Shown: positions 12,715 to 24,602, counted from the first letter of the stretch. The stretch: 62,000 nt of DNA from Symbiodinium natans (GCA_905221605.1 CAJNDS010002382.1:139007-201006); one strand, 5' to 3'. Made by a program: numbers and translations. Notes: a model not told the origin generated them from the sequence alone.

Positions 12715-15700
12715 CTCCTCTAGCCTCTTTAGGAAAAATAGGCAAGAGGTTCATGCACGTAAATCTCACGAGCTTTAAATTTAAAGCTTAAAACCTGGAA
12801 GTAAACGAAAGTAGAAAAGGCCCCAACTTCGCGACACAGGAAAAAGACTAATGAATGGCCCTTTTAAAGGAGTGTTGGAAAGGTCTTGAAATTGGATGAC
12901 TTGGAAATGCTGTCCAAAAGTCCTCATAAAATGGGTCATTTGTGGGCCCTTTCATCTTGCTCCTGGGATTCACGCTTTCTATTCTTATAAGGGCGAATGT
13001 AGTGAGCATGTGAACGCAATTATTAAGTCACGAGCTCTTCATTCTAGTTCTCATATTAATTCCTAAGGGTTAGTTCGTAAGGTTTATAATGCAGAAATTA
13101 GTGCTGGAATTATATTATTAATCTGTCTCTTCGTTTCATTATAATATTATTCGGGCGGCCATAAAGTACATTTTAATGCGGCCGCGAGAATAGTAAAAAG
13201 AAGAGAGAAAAGAGTGAGCGATTTTATGAAGAGATAGAAGAAGTACATTTAATATTAAATCGCGCATGCATTACATTTCTTTGCATTTAATATTAAATTA
13301 GTACTTTTGGTCTCTTTTTAGGATTTAATATTTAGTATTATTGTCCTGCGGGCGCAGTAAGAATTATAATTATAATTATGCCGCGGGGAAAGGGAGAAAG
13401 AAGCGAGTACAAAGACAAGATTTTATTATGAACCTTAAGAAACTTCTCCCAAGGAGCCATCCGCCGCTGAGGGCGAGCACCGCCTGTCCCAGCTGCTCCT
13501 GTCAAAAAAGATCCAAATCGGCGCTAGAGCTTAGAACGCAGACCTCTGCTCGTGGACCTGTGTGCTTCCCTGGAATTGCATGGCTGCATTTCTGCAAATC
13601 CCGGCATGCTATTCGTATGATGTTGTCGCTGTGTCAGAGCCTCTGTTAGGGCACTTTTTCGCTGGCACTTGTTGGCATTTCGCCCTGTGTCCATGGTGAA
13701 GAGTTCTTTGACACTTCCAATAGAAACGGCAAACTTCAAATCGGAGAAAGTCTATCAGATGGCCCCCTTTTGGATACCCTGAATGAGGGCCGGATTCTAT
13801 AACAGGTGCGAGACCATCCTAGAGACCCGGCCACATGCTTTGTTCGGAATTTTCGCTGTAGGGAGTCCTGCCTTGAACTTTTTCGGGTTGCGATGTCGGG
13901 GATAATTCGGGGATACCCGCTCCACTCATCAGCCCTCGCCGGCCTCCTGCTCGAAGCCCATGTCTCGTAGTGCTTGGGCCATGTCCTTCGGCCGTCTTGC
14001 GCCCACTAGAAAACAGAACAACGGAACCTGCCATCAACAACTCGACAACTCAAATGAAACAGATATCACACCTTGAAGCCCTGGAAGAAGAGCTACTTGG
14101 CGCGGGGTTGTTAGATCCAAAGCAAACATTTTCCTCGCCTCCTCGCATGGTGTCCCGCCCGGTCTCCTGGCTTGGTCCCTGGAGTGCCCACGAAGCCCGC
14201 AGAGATATCACTGGAGTGCCCACCCTCTGAGTCTGAAGTCTTCTTTCTGGCAGGCGTGGGTGCTTCAGGGTTACATGGATTCTCCCTCCCGGCGTCCCGG
14301 AGAGTATTCCTGGAGCGCCCATCCTCAGACAGTTCCGCGAAGAGTCCCGCCGCCGTTTCTCCTTGGAGTGCCCCCCACGAGAATCTCGCAGAAGGTACAC
14401 GAGACCGAGTCTCCTTGGAGTGCTCCTCAGAGAATCCCACTATGAATCCTGCTGGAGTCCCGCTGGGTCTCGCAGGATGGCTCACAGCCATCGATTAGCT
14501 GCAGGGTCCTGCAGGGTGGGGATGATCGAAGCAAATAGCTGTGGCTTGTTGTTGCCGAACTTCCCATTTCGAAAACAATACTCACCGTCACATAACAGCA
14601 GGTACCCAACAGTTTGGGTAAAGGGTCCAGGTAACCTGCCAGGTAATTAAGCCCGCTCGGATCGCATGCCTCCTCCGAAGCCGCGCCCTCGCCCACATTG
14701 CGCTGCAGCACGTAGTCTCGCACCTCCGGCACCACAGTCGGCGAGCCAGTGGTCCAGCACAAACTTTTCCCTACGCGTTGCTGGGGTTGGGGCTCAACGA
14801 GCCGTGAAAAATGAGTCTGTGCTGGGTTGTTCTCGGGTTCTCGCGAGGAACAACCTAGGACCAAACCTATGCAAACGTCCTGTCACGATATCTACAACTC
14901 CAAGATACAAAGACATCCCCGACGTCGATCCTGAATTCGCCTGAGAATCTAAGCCCTCACCAAGGGAACACGCCAAACAACTGCGGAGGAGGGGCCTTGG
15001 TGGACTTGCGAACTCCCTGAAGTATGGCCTGCACCAAGTAGCTAAGCAAAAGAAGCGTGTTGTTGCCTTATGCTGCTTTTGTTTCACAACAGTGTGTCAA
15101 CACTACGGGGTTCCAACGTGAGTAGCAAGCGGAGGCAGGCAGATGTTGCCGCGGGTGCGGGCACGACCATGGATGTTTCTTGAGAAATGCGAAGCTGTCG
15201 TCGCAGTTGGATGTCTGGGCTCGCGAAATGCGAAACTGATTTTGGACATCAGGACATCTGGGCCGGCAACATAATTAAGTACAGGCCCAAAGACACACAG
15301 CTTTGCTCTCGGGTGAGCAATCAAATGGGCATATCCATGCATCCACAGCTGACTTGTCTCTGAAAAAAAGGCCCTGAAGTCTAAATTCTTCCTTGGCAGC
15401 AGGGCTTTCACTACAGTGAAGCGATGCTGAGAATCCTAAGAGTCCCCCCCAAAGAATTCGGAGTCTTCGATCCGACACCAGGTCTATCCATGTCTTGCCA
15501 CACTTGGCTATTCGAGAAAGGGATATTCGAGCCCTCGCGGCAAACAGAACGGCCATGTGTCTCGCAACGCCGTGCCCTTGAATTTGAAGCTCTTCGTGCA
15601 GAAAGCTGAAACATTAAACTCCCCAAGGCCGAACCTTAAGGCCATGAGACAGTCAAGGGACCTCATGCCTCAGGAGGACGACACGTAGGTCCTCCACACG

Positions 15701-16422
15701 AGCCAGGATCGCGTGGTGCCCCCAAAAGACCCCTCCACTGCGAAAGACCCATACAGTGTCGGTGTTGATAGCACGGGGAGGGCGGCATGCCTGGGTTTTC
15801 CAGAACAAAGCCGAAAACCCTGGCAAAACTGGCACTCCTCCGGAAGGCCCATCAGATCTTTGCTGGCGAGCCTGTAAGGTCTGGGAGACTCGGCACCCCC
15901 ACCGACACTCCCCTCGAATGTTTGATTGAAATTCGAAGTCGTTGCGGAGGTCGAAGCCTACCTCTGGGGACCATGTATTCTGAAACCGGAAGCTGAACCA
16001 AAATACCAAGGTTGTTCTTAGTACTGAAGAAATATTCCTAAGCAGACTAGAGGTAGTGTCGCGAGGGAGCCGTTTCTACACGACCTTGGCCCACCTCAGC
16101 CCTTCAGCCCAGTTTGGCTCATGAGGATGCGGGTCTAAGTGTTTGGCTCTGGGTTGCCCATGTCACATGGTCCCTGACAGCAAGAAACGTCACTGCAGCC
16201 TGTGGTCTGCAGGTTTGCTCGCTTAGGGCTGCTCGTTGTCGCCGGGGCGAGGGGCAACTTCCCTACCTCCAAGTCTATAGAAGAACTATCGAATAAAAGT
16301 CCAACAGCATGCCGCGCGAGAGGGTTTCGATGCCATGCTTTTGAAATCGGATCACCAGCCTGGCCATGAGCGTCGTCTTTCCGGAGCCGTTGCTGCCAAC
16401 AACCCCGTAGCGGTGACCCCGC
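5281..16422 (-). CDS. ABC-F type ATPase, very long gene with tiny exons
   Basis: Likely a soluble twin-ATPase ABC-F protein (GCN20/EF3-like, ribosome-associated family). Minus-strand exons: 16422-16356 Walker A ('GHRYGVVGSNGSGKTTLM'); 15691-15662 'DLRVVLLRHE'; 14723-14670 'VRDYVLQRNVGEGAASEE'; 13973-13944 'ALRDMGFEQE'; 13492-13458 'LGQAVLALSGGW'; 12257-12218 'QMRLALACAVARK'; 11918-11831 Walker B 'NLLLLDEPTNHLDAEG'; 10061-10009 H-loop 'ALIVSHDPEFLDRVCT'; and 5320-5281, second Walker A 'VGIVGKNGSGKST'. Phases agree across the joins from the signature to the H-loop (for example W is split TG|G between 13458 and 12257). Most donors are GC. N-terminus, inter-domain linker and the rest of the second ATPase domain are not resolved. 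The order of motifs exactly follows an ABC ATPase domain, so the family call is strong. Assignment of the 5320 exon to the same gene is an inference from strand and order. The two 30-nt exons (15691, 13973) are the weakest. Confidence 0.8.
6032..6077. repeat. Interstitial telomere-like repeat
   Basis: Degenerate CCCTAAA/CCCTTAAGA units in the spacer or intron upstream of the second Walker A exon (minus-strand sense). Confidence 0.75.
6286..6350 (-). CDS. Possible exon, unrecognised (perhaps ABC-F linker)
   Basis: The minus-strand frame reads 'VIPSAQAKEKIGDTCAERK', opening after CTGAAG and closing at an AAG|GC donor like those of the ABC-F gene. A basic, Ala/Lys-rich segment is typical of the linker between two ABC-F ATPase domains, and the position (between H-loop and second Walker A) fits. 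This is only a suggestion. Confidence 0.3.
9020..9250. repeat. Minisatellite, about 28-29 bp unit
   Basis: Around eight imperfect head-to-tail copies of 'gggttgggcactccaggga' plus 'gactctg'. Copies differ at a few positions (aggg/aggc/agtg). Long frames across it (Pro/Ser-rich) are a by-product of the repeat and are not called as genes. Followed by shorter 'gaggagaagagttccgg' repeats to about 9320. Confidence 0.85.
9330..9960. other. AT-rich spacer
   Basis: Low-GC sequence with many short direct repeats (taataca, taacaca-like words) and a TA run at 9657-9673. No exon seen. Confidence 0.6.
10534..11190 (-). CDS. Unrecognised protein, nested in ABC-F intron
   Basis: A 218-codon minus-strand frame, far longer than chance, ending 'QQSMKQVYED' stop at 10534. 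It lies wholly inside the intron between the Walker B (11918-11831) and H-loop (10061-10009) exons of the ABC-F gene and on the same strand. Segments such as 'GTGFLSWLEGRDSS', 'TLLVAHWREAKPIMEALN' and 'AVRMCVVAESEKMF' look like a folded domain. I do not know the family. A further exon may lie at 11290-11206 ('GVEQTAHILKALKLEF'), joined through a GT donor at about 11204 and the acceptor TTTGCAG just before the ORF. The 11190 end is only where the open frame begins, not a proven start. The 248-codon frame on the opposite strand mirrors it and is probably not coding. Confidence 0.6.
   Translation of the reverse strand: MQRSGLPTARMSAQVSHSVHTGANERDAWLVWCFEHCLKNEHSLVHKELEHHATRCGRKFMCHKKGTGFLSWLEGRDSSTLLVAHWREAKPIMEALNKRSERCAVRMCVVAESEKMFRNASTFVSKHSTGAEIVVSMGFWNETVQNFVTPYMQTAHETAHVNETSPCRESPCMMHPVTPKPSLWWLSLPSLRKAVQDPSTAARLEQLIQQSMKQVYED
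12410..12600. repeat. CT/poly-C/CTTG composite microsatellite
   Basis: A polypyrimidine stretch of CT and CCT units, then a run of about 23 C (about 12493-12515), more CT, then nine CTTG tetranucleotides (about 12561-12597). It lies in the intron between the signature exons of the ABC-F gene. Frames in it are repeat artefacts. Confidence 0.9.
12683..12711. repeat. (CT)n microsatellite
   Basis: Uninterrupted CT run in the same ABC-F intron as the larger composite tract. Confidence 0.9.
14150..14470. repeat. Degenerate minisatellite with 'tggagtgcc' core
   Basis: The words 'tggagtgccc', 'ttggagtgctcc' and 'tggagcgccc' recur about every 30-60 bp, resembling the core of the 9020-9250 array in the opposite orientation. 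Probably an eroded relative; it lies within an ABC-F intron. Confidence 0.5.
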
Positions 16423-16429
16423 CTGCGAT

Positions 16430-18649
16430 GCGCACTGAGCACTCAGGGCAGGAAAAGTCTGGGTTCGTTTCTACGTCTCCAGGATTTACGTACAGGGTGA
16501 AGGTTGGATGGGAATTGAGCCTATACGTAAAACCCCCAACCGCTTGAACAACTCCGCACCCCACACACTCAAGCTCTCCAGATCTCGAGGCTAAGCCCAG
16601 GATTTCTGGTCTCGGGTTTCGGGTTCACTTAGGGCCTCCAAACCCCCAAACTCCCCAGACCCTCCAAGCAACTACAAGCAAAGGGTGCCTGATCTCGAGC
16701 CGGGCGCCCTTCAGCAAAGGCTCGGGGCTCCCTCCATACATCAGAAGCAAGTTCCTTGGGCTTTTAAAGCTTTCGGGGCCAAGGCTTCCAGGGTTTACAG
16801 GGTTGACGGGGTTTGGGGTTTGACGAACTTACAGGGTTTATGAGGTTCAGGGCTGCCATTGGGTTCGCTTGGGCTTTGGGGCCTTTCACTTAGGTTGCTC
16901 TGTGCATCGACTGGGACGCCTCAACACCCAAAAACCCGAAACTCCTCTGAAACCCGCGAGAGCTTGGGAAAGTCTGATGGAATGAAGACTGGCAGTGATT
17001 GTCCCCTATGCGTGGAGTCTGCCCGCAGCTCTGCTTCCTGCGCATCTCCCTGAGGCTCCACGTTTTTCAAGGAGTCCATGTACTCCGCAGCTTACCAGCT
17101 CGAGCGCTTTTGACAGTCGGGCTGTCAGCTAGGAGCAGGATGCGACGGTCTCGGCCCTTAATCGCTAGCTGGGATTCGGCACTCGGCAGAGAAACTCGCC
17201 AGTGTCCTGGCACACCGGACATGCGAGAATGCAACCCGCACATGTGGTGGGTGGTGGTTCCAGTAGCGCATTCAACTACAGTAACTTAGCAGAGCAGAAA
17301 GTGTACTGGCGAGAGAGTGGCACATGCACAAATTCCTAGTGCCTGCAAGTCACAATAGCACTTGCATGCTTTGTCGGAGGTGCGCGCCAGGCTTCTTGGG
17401 GTTCCCTTGATAGCACCCCTGCTTAGTCCTACGAGAATCCTGTGCAGTCAGGCTGGGCTTGATGCTGTTGCTTTGTTTTGCCTGAATCCTGACACCCAGC
17501 TTTCCCCAAAGCTCGCCGACACCGACCATGTCTCGTGTCGAACATCTTCCGTCCTACTAACACCCGAAACACCGAAACAAGGAAAGAAGGTCAGGCTCGG
17601 GATGCCTCCACAACCTCTACCTCCAGAGAGGGCGCAGCCGGCGCAGCTGCCTCCGGCTCGAATTTAAGTCTTGCTTCCCCATACTTCCTCTCCCCCTACC
17701 AAGCCCACCAAAAATCTTGCAACTACCAGGATACCACCGGATGGCTCACGGGTTCAGCACGCTGATGTGCAGGGCTGAGGGCTGAGGGCTGAGGGCTGAA
17801 GAGTCATCTACGATGATCTGCTCTGCGGCCCATGACGGATGGATGGCCGACAGGGCGACGGTGTTCAGGGTCTGCAGCACTTTGCTTGAACATGCTCCGC
17901 CTCAACAATCTTGTTGCAAATTGAACTCGCCGCTTCTGGGGAGATCTCCTGGGACCATGGGACCAGAGGCTTTTAGGACTCACGAGCTGATCCTTGTTTC
18001 TAGATACGCATCATTAGCTCGGTTTCGTGTCGGCCGGCTGTCCGCATTTCATGCCGCTAAGCTTACAAGCTTCTTCAAACCACCATATTGAATGTTGTGT
18101 AACTGGCCATTAAGCACCCTGACGCGTCGGAAGTACGGTTACACAAGAGAAGAAGGATCAGTGCAACCCATCCGTCTCCCGTGGCGTGTATGTCGCTGTT
18201 TGATGACTCTGCGGTCTGAAGCCTGAGCCCAATTGTTTGGAGGGCACGGGACGCAAAAGTTCAGCTCCACTGCTATCGTGATCCGCGCACAGAAAACAAG
18301 GCCTCGTACTCCTGAAGCATGGGCAAGAAGTTCTCCTGACATGTTTAGGATGCTTTAGACGTCGCAGGATTTGAATCTGTTTCACTCGGGCCTGCATGAT
18401 ACTGATTGCTACAGAGCAAAGAAGTGCTCTAATGCCCTATACCTACCTACCGAGCAAATTCGCAACGCACACCGCTTGCTACAATCCTTCTGGGTCTCTC
18501 AATGACAGCAATCTGCTTGCAGGCCTCATCCGAAAAGTCTCTTCAGGAGAACATTGGTCCATTATCTCTAGCGTCGAGCCCCGCCAAACAAAACTAATAC
18601 GAATGCATATATATATATATATGTGTATATACATATATACAAAAACAAA

Positions 18650-18680
<31 letters not shown>

Positions 18681-19230
18681 ATATATATAGAATATATATA
18701 TATATATGTATGAATGTATATGTAATGAATACAATGGCTAATTTTAATGCTATGTATGTACTTTTGGATCAAAGGTCTCGGAGGACCTTAGAAGAAGAAG
18801 ATTGCTGGCAGCACAAGGCGCAGTTGCTGAGGTGCTGCAGAATGGAGTTGCTTCTCGTCGAGCCTTGCGCTTACTGTTCGAGCCGTACAAACCAGCTCTG
18901 ATTCGACTGGATCCTGCCACGTCCTCGTGCGGGCACGGCTTTTGGCGACTGCCGTTGCGAGCTAGGGCACGACGGCCTTGAAAGGAATACGTGCTCATGA
19001 CAGAATGGTCAACTGCTTCGCTGAAGGGCTACGACGCGCTGACGGTCGATGGCAATTGCACCTTGGCGCGGTTGTTGTCCAAGGAACATTGAGGCGCTGG
19101 ATGGTGACACCTTGTGACACCTTCCCTCCAGGTTTGGGAATGTATTGGAGGGGGGGTCCGGAGGGGGGGTCCAATACATTTCTTAATGGGTTTCCTAGGG
19201 AGAGCAGGAAGGGAAATGTATTGAAGGGTC
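16430..19230. other. Spacer or unresolved 5' part of the ABC-F gene
   Basis: Upstream (minus sense) of the first Walker A exon. N-terminal ABC-F exons should be here but none was convincing. Holds 'ggtttacagggtt'-type degenerate repeats near 16795-16850 and a 'gggctgagggctga' tandem at 17772-17800. A TA tract with TAAA tetranucleotides lies at about 18605-18720. Confidence 0.5.
18605..18722. repeat. TA and AAAT microsatellites
   Basis: TA runs flank nine or more 'aaat' tetranucleotides (about 18645-18680). Confidence 0.9.
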
Positions 19231-19231
19231 T

Positions 19232-19336
19232 CCTGTCAGATGCCATTAAAGCTTGCATCCTTTCAGTGCCTTTCAGGTCGGGATGTCGGGCCTGGAAATC
19301 CTGGAAGGCCAATCCGAAGGCCACCAGCAGCTCGAC
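19232..19336 (-). CDS. Isolated exon, unrecognised
   Basis: The minus-strand frame reads 'LLVAFGLAFQDFQARHPDLK' followed by 'GTERMQALMASD'. It opens after GAG and closes near an AG|GA boundary at about 19232. Amphipathic composition and clean open frame suggest a real exon. The parent gene is not identified and no neighbouring exon could be joined with confidence. Confidence 0.45.
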
Positions 19337-19544
19337 AGCAGGGTGTTGGACCCCACTGCGGAATGGCTAGCTGGATGAAGAAGCTTCTTTGTTTTGTGTC
19401 GCAACTTGGGCCGAGGGGATGTGCTCATCGGGCCGGGACCTGTGCAGACTGTCCGCAAGCCATGAGTGCATACCGTGCGCTCACCAGCCACGAACTCCAG
19501 CATGGTGTTTGGGATGCGTCCGTTCGCATGTGGCTCTGGAGTCC

Positions 19545-20280
19545 GCATATATATATATATATATATATACGCATGCAGGGATATACAAAACAAGAATATC
19601 ACAGAATGTTCTATACCCATATACGTATATTATATATATATATATGCACATACACACAATATACATTTGCACATATGTACATAACCGGTCCGGGTCGCTG
19701 AATGCTGGGCAAAAGCCAGGCTCGGCTGGGTGGGCTGCATTGGGCCAAACGTGCCAAATGTGCCAGGAGTTTGCCGCCCTTTCGAGGCATCTGGCTTTTT
19801 CGAGCATAACACCAACGAGCACCCCAGGTATAACATACAGTATACAATTCATAAAAGATATATATATATATATGCATGTATGTATGCATATATATATATA
19901 TATGTATATGTATATTTATATATATATATATCGTAGAGTACTTAAAGCAGAATTTCTTTATACAACATGTAATATATAACACATAGTATATAACATACCA
20001 TATATAGTGAACAATACATAATACAAAGCATGTAGTATGCAATATATCACATCTACTATTATATATATATATATTTATACACAAATATCCTTATATAATA
20101 TATACTATATGATATGTAACATACAAAGTATGATGTATACTACATAATTTATACTATATAATATATACTATATTGAACAATATGTACTATACACTACATA
20201 CTATATACTATATAACTACATATTACATACTATATACTATATAGTATATAGTATACACTTTACAACATGCTATATTTCAT
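19545..20280. repeat. TA-rich microsatellite region
   Basis: Several TA/TATG/GTAT arrays (19545-19570, 19630-19645, 19855-19940, 20060-20080, 20190-20260) interrupted by short unique sequence. Tyr/Ile-rich frames on both strands are products of the repeat. Confidence 0.9.
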
Positions 20281-20649
20281 GAAAGAGCACACCAAACATG
20301 ACTTAGCTCGAAATATTCTACTAAAGCACAAAGTGACCTGAGGTGATATGGCTTTCAGAAGGTGATAATAGTATGAATAATGATAATGTTGCGAGCATCC
20401 CGTTAAGTACGCTGTGGCCTTGACCTGATGCTGGTCTCTGCAAAGCCGTGACCCCCTAACCTTAACAATCCAAACCCGCTCAACAGACAGGCACACGCAA
20501 CAAAAACACAGCAGAAGCACCACACGAGAACTACCATAAGCAGTTTGGGAAACCCCGCCAAACCCAACAAACCTGAAACCCCCCTACCCCCACCCATCCC
20601 CCCCCCCCCCCCCACCCATCCCCCCAATCAAGCCCTCCCCTATCCTGTT

Positions 20650-20739
20650 CCCTCTGCCCATCTCCTCCAGCTCTTTCCACAGCATCGCGGCATCCTCGGA
20701 GTCTTCGACAACGGACACGGCGATGTTGGCAAGATACTC
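20650..20739 (-). CDS. Isolated exon, unrecognised
   Basis: After the acceptor CCCCAG the minus-strand frame reads 'EYLANIAVSVVEDSEDAAML' then 'WKELEEMG', acidic and amphipathic, with a GC or GA donor near 20650. Convincing as an exon, but with no recognisable family. The adjoining intron side (20598-20635) is C-rich. Confidence 0.5.
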
Positions 20740-21539
20740 CTGGGGATGGAGATTTTTAATACAAAAATTACTATTCTATAATATAAATATGGAATATAGA
20801 TTCCAAGATATAGAATACATATCTATATATATATATATATATAGATGTATATATGTATATATTTCGAGCATACAATCTATAACGCATAATATCTGGTACG
20901 ACAGAACGGTGTTTAGGACCATGGGGACCACTGAGGGGGTGCTGGGGACAAAAGGCCCTTCTGTGGGATTTTGGCTTTAAGTCTTTAAGTGATTGCCAAA
21001 GTGATTCGGACACCTGCGGCTTTATCTGGCATGGAGACCTCAAGTCCGAAATAACACGAATTAAGCTACTTCAGAATGACGGACCTCGCCGAGCTGCGAT
21101 GGCCTCTTCACCCAGGCACTCCGGGCAGTCAGCAACCACCGCCTGCCTGGCTTGCTTTCGCGGTTGCAGTTGAGTTGGGCAAGTTATGCAAGGACAAATA
21201 GAACAAGCACACAATGAACCGTGCATCGCTGGATATATACATACATACACGTGCATTCCATAGTGGGTGGATTGTGTGATGTGTTGACTGATAGCGGGGT
21301 TAATCAGACTTTTTAGCAGCTAGATAGATGGGCCATGGACAACCGGCTCTGTGGAAGCTGCACATGGCGTACAAGAAGTATGTGCACAACCATATGTACG
21401 TGTGTGAAGATACACTTTAGAGATTCATGGTCGTATGCAGACACTTTCGGATAAGGGAAGTTGGGGCTACTGACTTGACGTGAACTTAAAACCCGATTCA
21501 TACGTGTTGTATAGAAGTATATGTGCATACATATGGTGT

Positions 21540-21985
21540 GCCCCCCCAAAAAACGCACTGTAAGGAAGAAACTCATCGCTGAGGGTTCTGGGGTGGGGGG
21601 GGTGGGGGAAGGGGCAAGCTTGATTCACTTCAAGCTTCAAGATGCTCAGGAAATCTTTTCCGGGGCATCCTGAATCTTGAGCCTTGGATCCCGAATTGAT
21701 TCACATACTGAATCAAACTGAATCCAAAAAAACAACCCCCCGATGATCGGTTGGTTTCCTCTGCGAACATGGCTACGATGATTCGCAAGGAGGGATAGTC
21801 GCGAAGGCAGGATGATCGCATGGGGGTGACAAGAGTCGTCGTCTTGCGTCGTTGCTCCATGCGGCTATTACTACTACTACTACTACTCCTACTACTACTG
21901 CTACTACTGCTACTGGTATCAGCGCTATGTGCACGTTTCTGTGAACACACACACACACACACACACACCACCTTTCGCATCGCAT
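21540..21985. repeat. Short tandem repeats (TAC, CA)
   Basis: A 'tactac' trinucleotide array at about 21866-21905 and a CA run at about 21946-21968. No gene supported around them. Confidence 0.8.
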
Positions 21986-22476
21986 ATGAACAGAAATACA
22001 GCGCCGCCTCCACATCCAAAACACTACTGTCGATTACTGCTATTCCTAGTATCACCACAACAAGGGCGCTCGTGAAAACTCACCGCCTTGGCATCGCATC
22101 CTGGGCAGAAATACAGCGCGGACGCGAACTTCCTTACACTGTCCTTGCGGTGGGTTGTTTTGGGCAGGGCAGCATATACATGTGTATATCTATATACTAA
22201 GCTGGCTTGTATGTATGTATGTATATATATATATATATATCTATGCAGTATTAACCCGAATCCCTCGTCTTCCTGCAGTTCCCCAGGGCCATATCGAGTG
22301 CCTCACACACTCCTCACGGGTTGCAGCGGCAACAGCTGCCTGGCTTTCTGGGTAGGACAATTCGAATCTTGAGCTCCCTTGTTTGCTTCAATTGTAAGAG
22401 CTATACATGTCGGATAGGTACTTAGTTTGTTTGGAGACGGAAGCTTCATGCTCCAGGATCTTCGGTTCTGACTTAC

Positions 22477-22533
22477 AGTTTTCAGTTTCGACGAGAGCCA
22501 GGAAAGTTCGTTCAGCTTCTTAGCTTCGCTTGC
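22477..22533 (-). CDS. Small exon with canonical GTAAGT donor
   Basis: A 19-aa minus-strand exon 'ASEAKKLNELSWLSSKLKT' between acceptor GTGAAG and donor GTAAGT, phase 0 at both ends. It is one of few places here with a consensus GT donor. Product unknown. Confidence 0.45.
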
Positions 22534-22539
22534 CTTCAC

Positions 22540-24330
22540 ACGAAAAAGCGCTACCGGCCTTCCCTCTGGGCGGCGGCGCGAACTCCGCCGCCAGGGTGGG
22601 TCTGCCAGATGCAACTTGGGTTCAGGGCTTAGGGCCTACATTCACTTCAGCTGGATACTTTTTCGAAGCCCTACCTCCCCACCCTTCCCCCCCCCCCACC
22701 CCCCCAACAAAAAAAACAAACATCAAATTTACAAATAGTCAGCCCAGGTTTCGGGCTCGTGTAAGTTGCAGAGCTGGCTTGGGAGGTCGGCCGGCGAAGC
22801 ACACAAGACTTCCCATGGCACATATGCATAGTTGCACCGCGCATGAATAGCACAGCAGCTGAAGGGAACATCATGCTTCAACAGTTGCCACGCCAGGCCT
22901 CTTTCCATTTTGCACCTCCTGAGTTCGCAGAGACAAAGGTGGTTTGGATGACACTTCGGAGGGCGCTTGCTACGGGGATATGAAGCACCCAGAGCTGCAA
23001 TCCGGCATAACCGTGCAGAGTCAAGCCATGCGATGCTCGCAATCCCGAAAAAACCCCTCAAAGGTTTTATGAGACGCCAGGAAACGCTTTTGGCCTCCAT
23101 GCGGGCTGCTGGCATGGCATGGACCAGAAGGGCCAAGGCGGCACTTGAGCTCCGCTGTTCAAAGGTGGTTTCTACGGCTCTGGAGATTTTTGGGCTTGCA
23201 CAGCAGGGGGTTTTTAGGGCGCGGAGAGGGCTTGAAACGAATTTTCCAGATCTGGTTGTGCTGAGTTGCTGGGTTGAGGCTTGGGTGGGGTATGGCTCAT
23301 AAAGGCTACAGAGATCATATCGTGAACCCGGTCAATCTGGTAACCCTTTGGCTTTCGTTTGGGTTCGAAGCAGGGTTGCGGCTTGGTCTGACATTGTTAC
23401 GTTGTGTTGACATCGACAAGCAGATGCTTCGAACCGTCATGTTCACACACGACTGGCTGTAGAAGACATACCACGTGCTGCTTGTATAGCACAAGTACGA
23501 GTACATCGCAACATGGCTTCAATGCTCGAGGATGAAGGCAGTTGTGTCGAAACCGCCGCACTCGCACCACCGTTCATCGAACCCACAGTCGCCATCGCCA
23601 ACAGCAGCTGCTCGGGATGTCAAGAGCAAATCATGCCTGGTTCTTTGGGCTCGCGCGAAGACGCCGCAAAATTGCAGCCACCTGCCATCTCAATCACTGC
23701 TTCAAGATCTTGCCGGCCTCTGCCTTATGTGTTAATGTTGATGCCGGTGAGAAGTGAGGCTGAATTAAACCAATGTGGCATGTGGACGCTCTAACCCCAA
23801 GCAGCAGGGATTCGTGAAGTCCTTTGTTTTCACTTTTCGGTCGGGCTGTCTTCCCACATCCACAGTCACAGGCTGGTTTTGATTTTCGTCCTGTCAAAGA
23901 CAAGCACAACATTTGGACAAGTGTTGAGCAACAATGCCAATAATGGAAAATTTTACCAGCCATAGCATGTGACCAGCTCAACGGCCAAACAAGATCATTG
24001 TTGTACATCCGCCATCTTGTCCTAAGGCGACCTTGAGTCTAGCGACCAGGATAAAAAATAAGCGTCCAGAGTCTCTCGAAGCCATAGCCACAACTCAACA
24101 ATGCACCTGGAACTTGAGCGGCCACCCCTTTTAATGGCCCGAACCTCCAACTCGAAACCTGAACCAGAAGTGTTCCAGTGATTCGAGGTGATACGATGTC
24201 ACGCGCGAAGATTCGGCTTCAGACCCCGCATAGCCAGAACCCTATGGAACCATATACTTGCAGAATTTACAATATATACATAATATATATATATATACAT
24301 ACATTTTATACATAGATACACTTATCTGCC
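22540..24330. other. Region without a resolved gene
   Basis: Overlapping frames on both strands (for example minus 22750-22960, Cys/His-rich 'CHPNHLCLCELRRCKMERG'; plus 23513-23794) are possible exons, but strand cannot be decided. A TA run lies near 24275-24300. Confidence 0.4.
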
Positions 24331-24334
24331 TCTT

Positions 24335-24416
24335 CTATGCACCGGGAACCTTCTTGCGGGTGCCGCCGCCGCCACCTCTCCTCTTACGCGGCGTCTGGCC
24401 TCGGGCTCTCAGAACT
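24335..24416 (-). CDS. Possible basic C-terminal exon
   Basis: The minus-strand frame ends in 'RGQTPRKRRGGGGGTRKK' followed by VPGA and stop at 24335. A Lys/Arg/Gly-rich tail of this kind is typical of nucleic-acid-binding proteins. No further exon was joined, so this is tentative. Confidence 0.3.
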
Positions 24417-24602
24417 TCAAAGCCTCAGGCTTATAGGCATTTTTTTGGGGGTTTCGGTTGCGTATCTCTAAAACCCTCATGGGGTTAGCCCTGGAGGGTT
24501 AAAACCCTATAGGGTTTAAGGCCGCCCTTCCAACATTTGAGTAGGGTTTTCGCTTTTGGGCGGTCACCTTATCGTTCTGCAGGGTTTTGGGACTATCGCA
24601 TA

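Noticed and set aside
12179-12769. 196-codon minus frame rich in Arg/Glu/Lys
   Set aside because: Runs through CT, poly-C and CTTG repeats; only the 40-nt ABC-F exon at 12257-12218 is supported.
19389-20084. Tyr/Ile-rich frames of 120-196 codons on both strands
   Set aside because: Products of TA microsatellites.
21820-22200. Leu-rich 126-codon plus frame resembling a membrane protein
   Set aside because: The Leu run is the translation of a TAC/CTA trinucleotide array, followed by a CA repeat.
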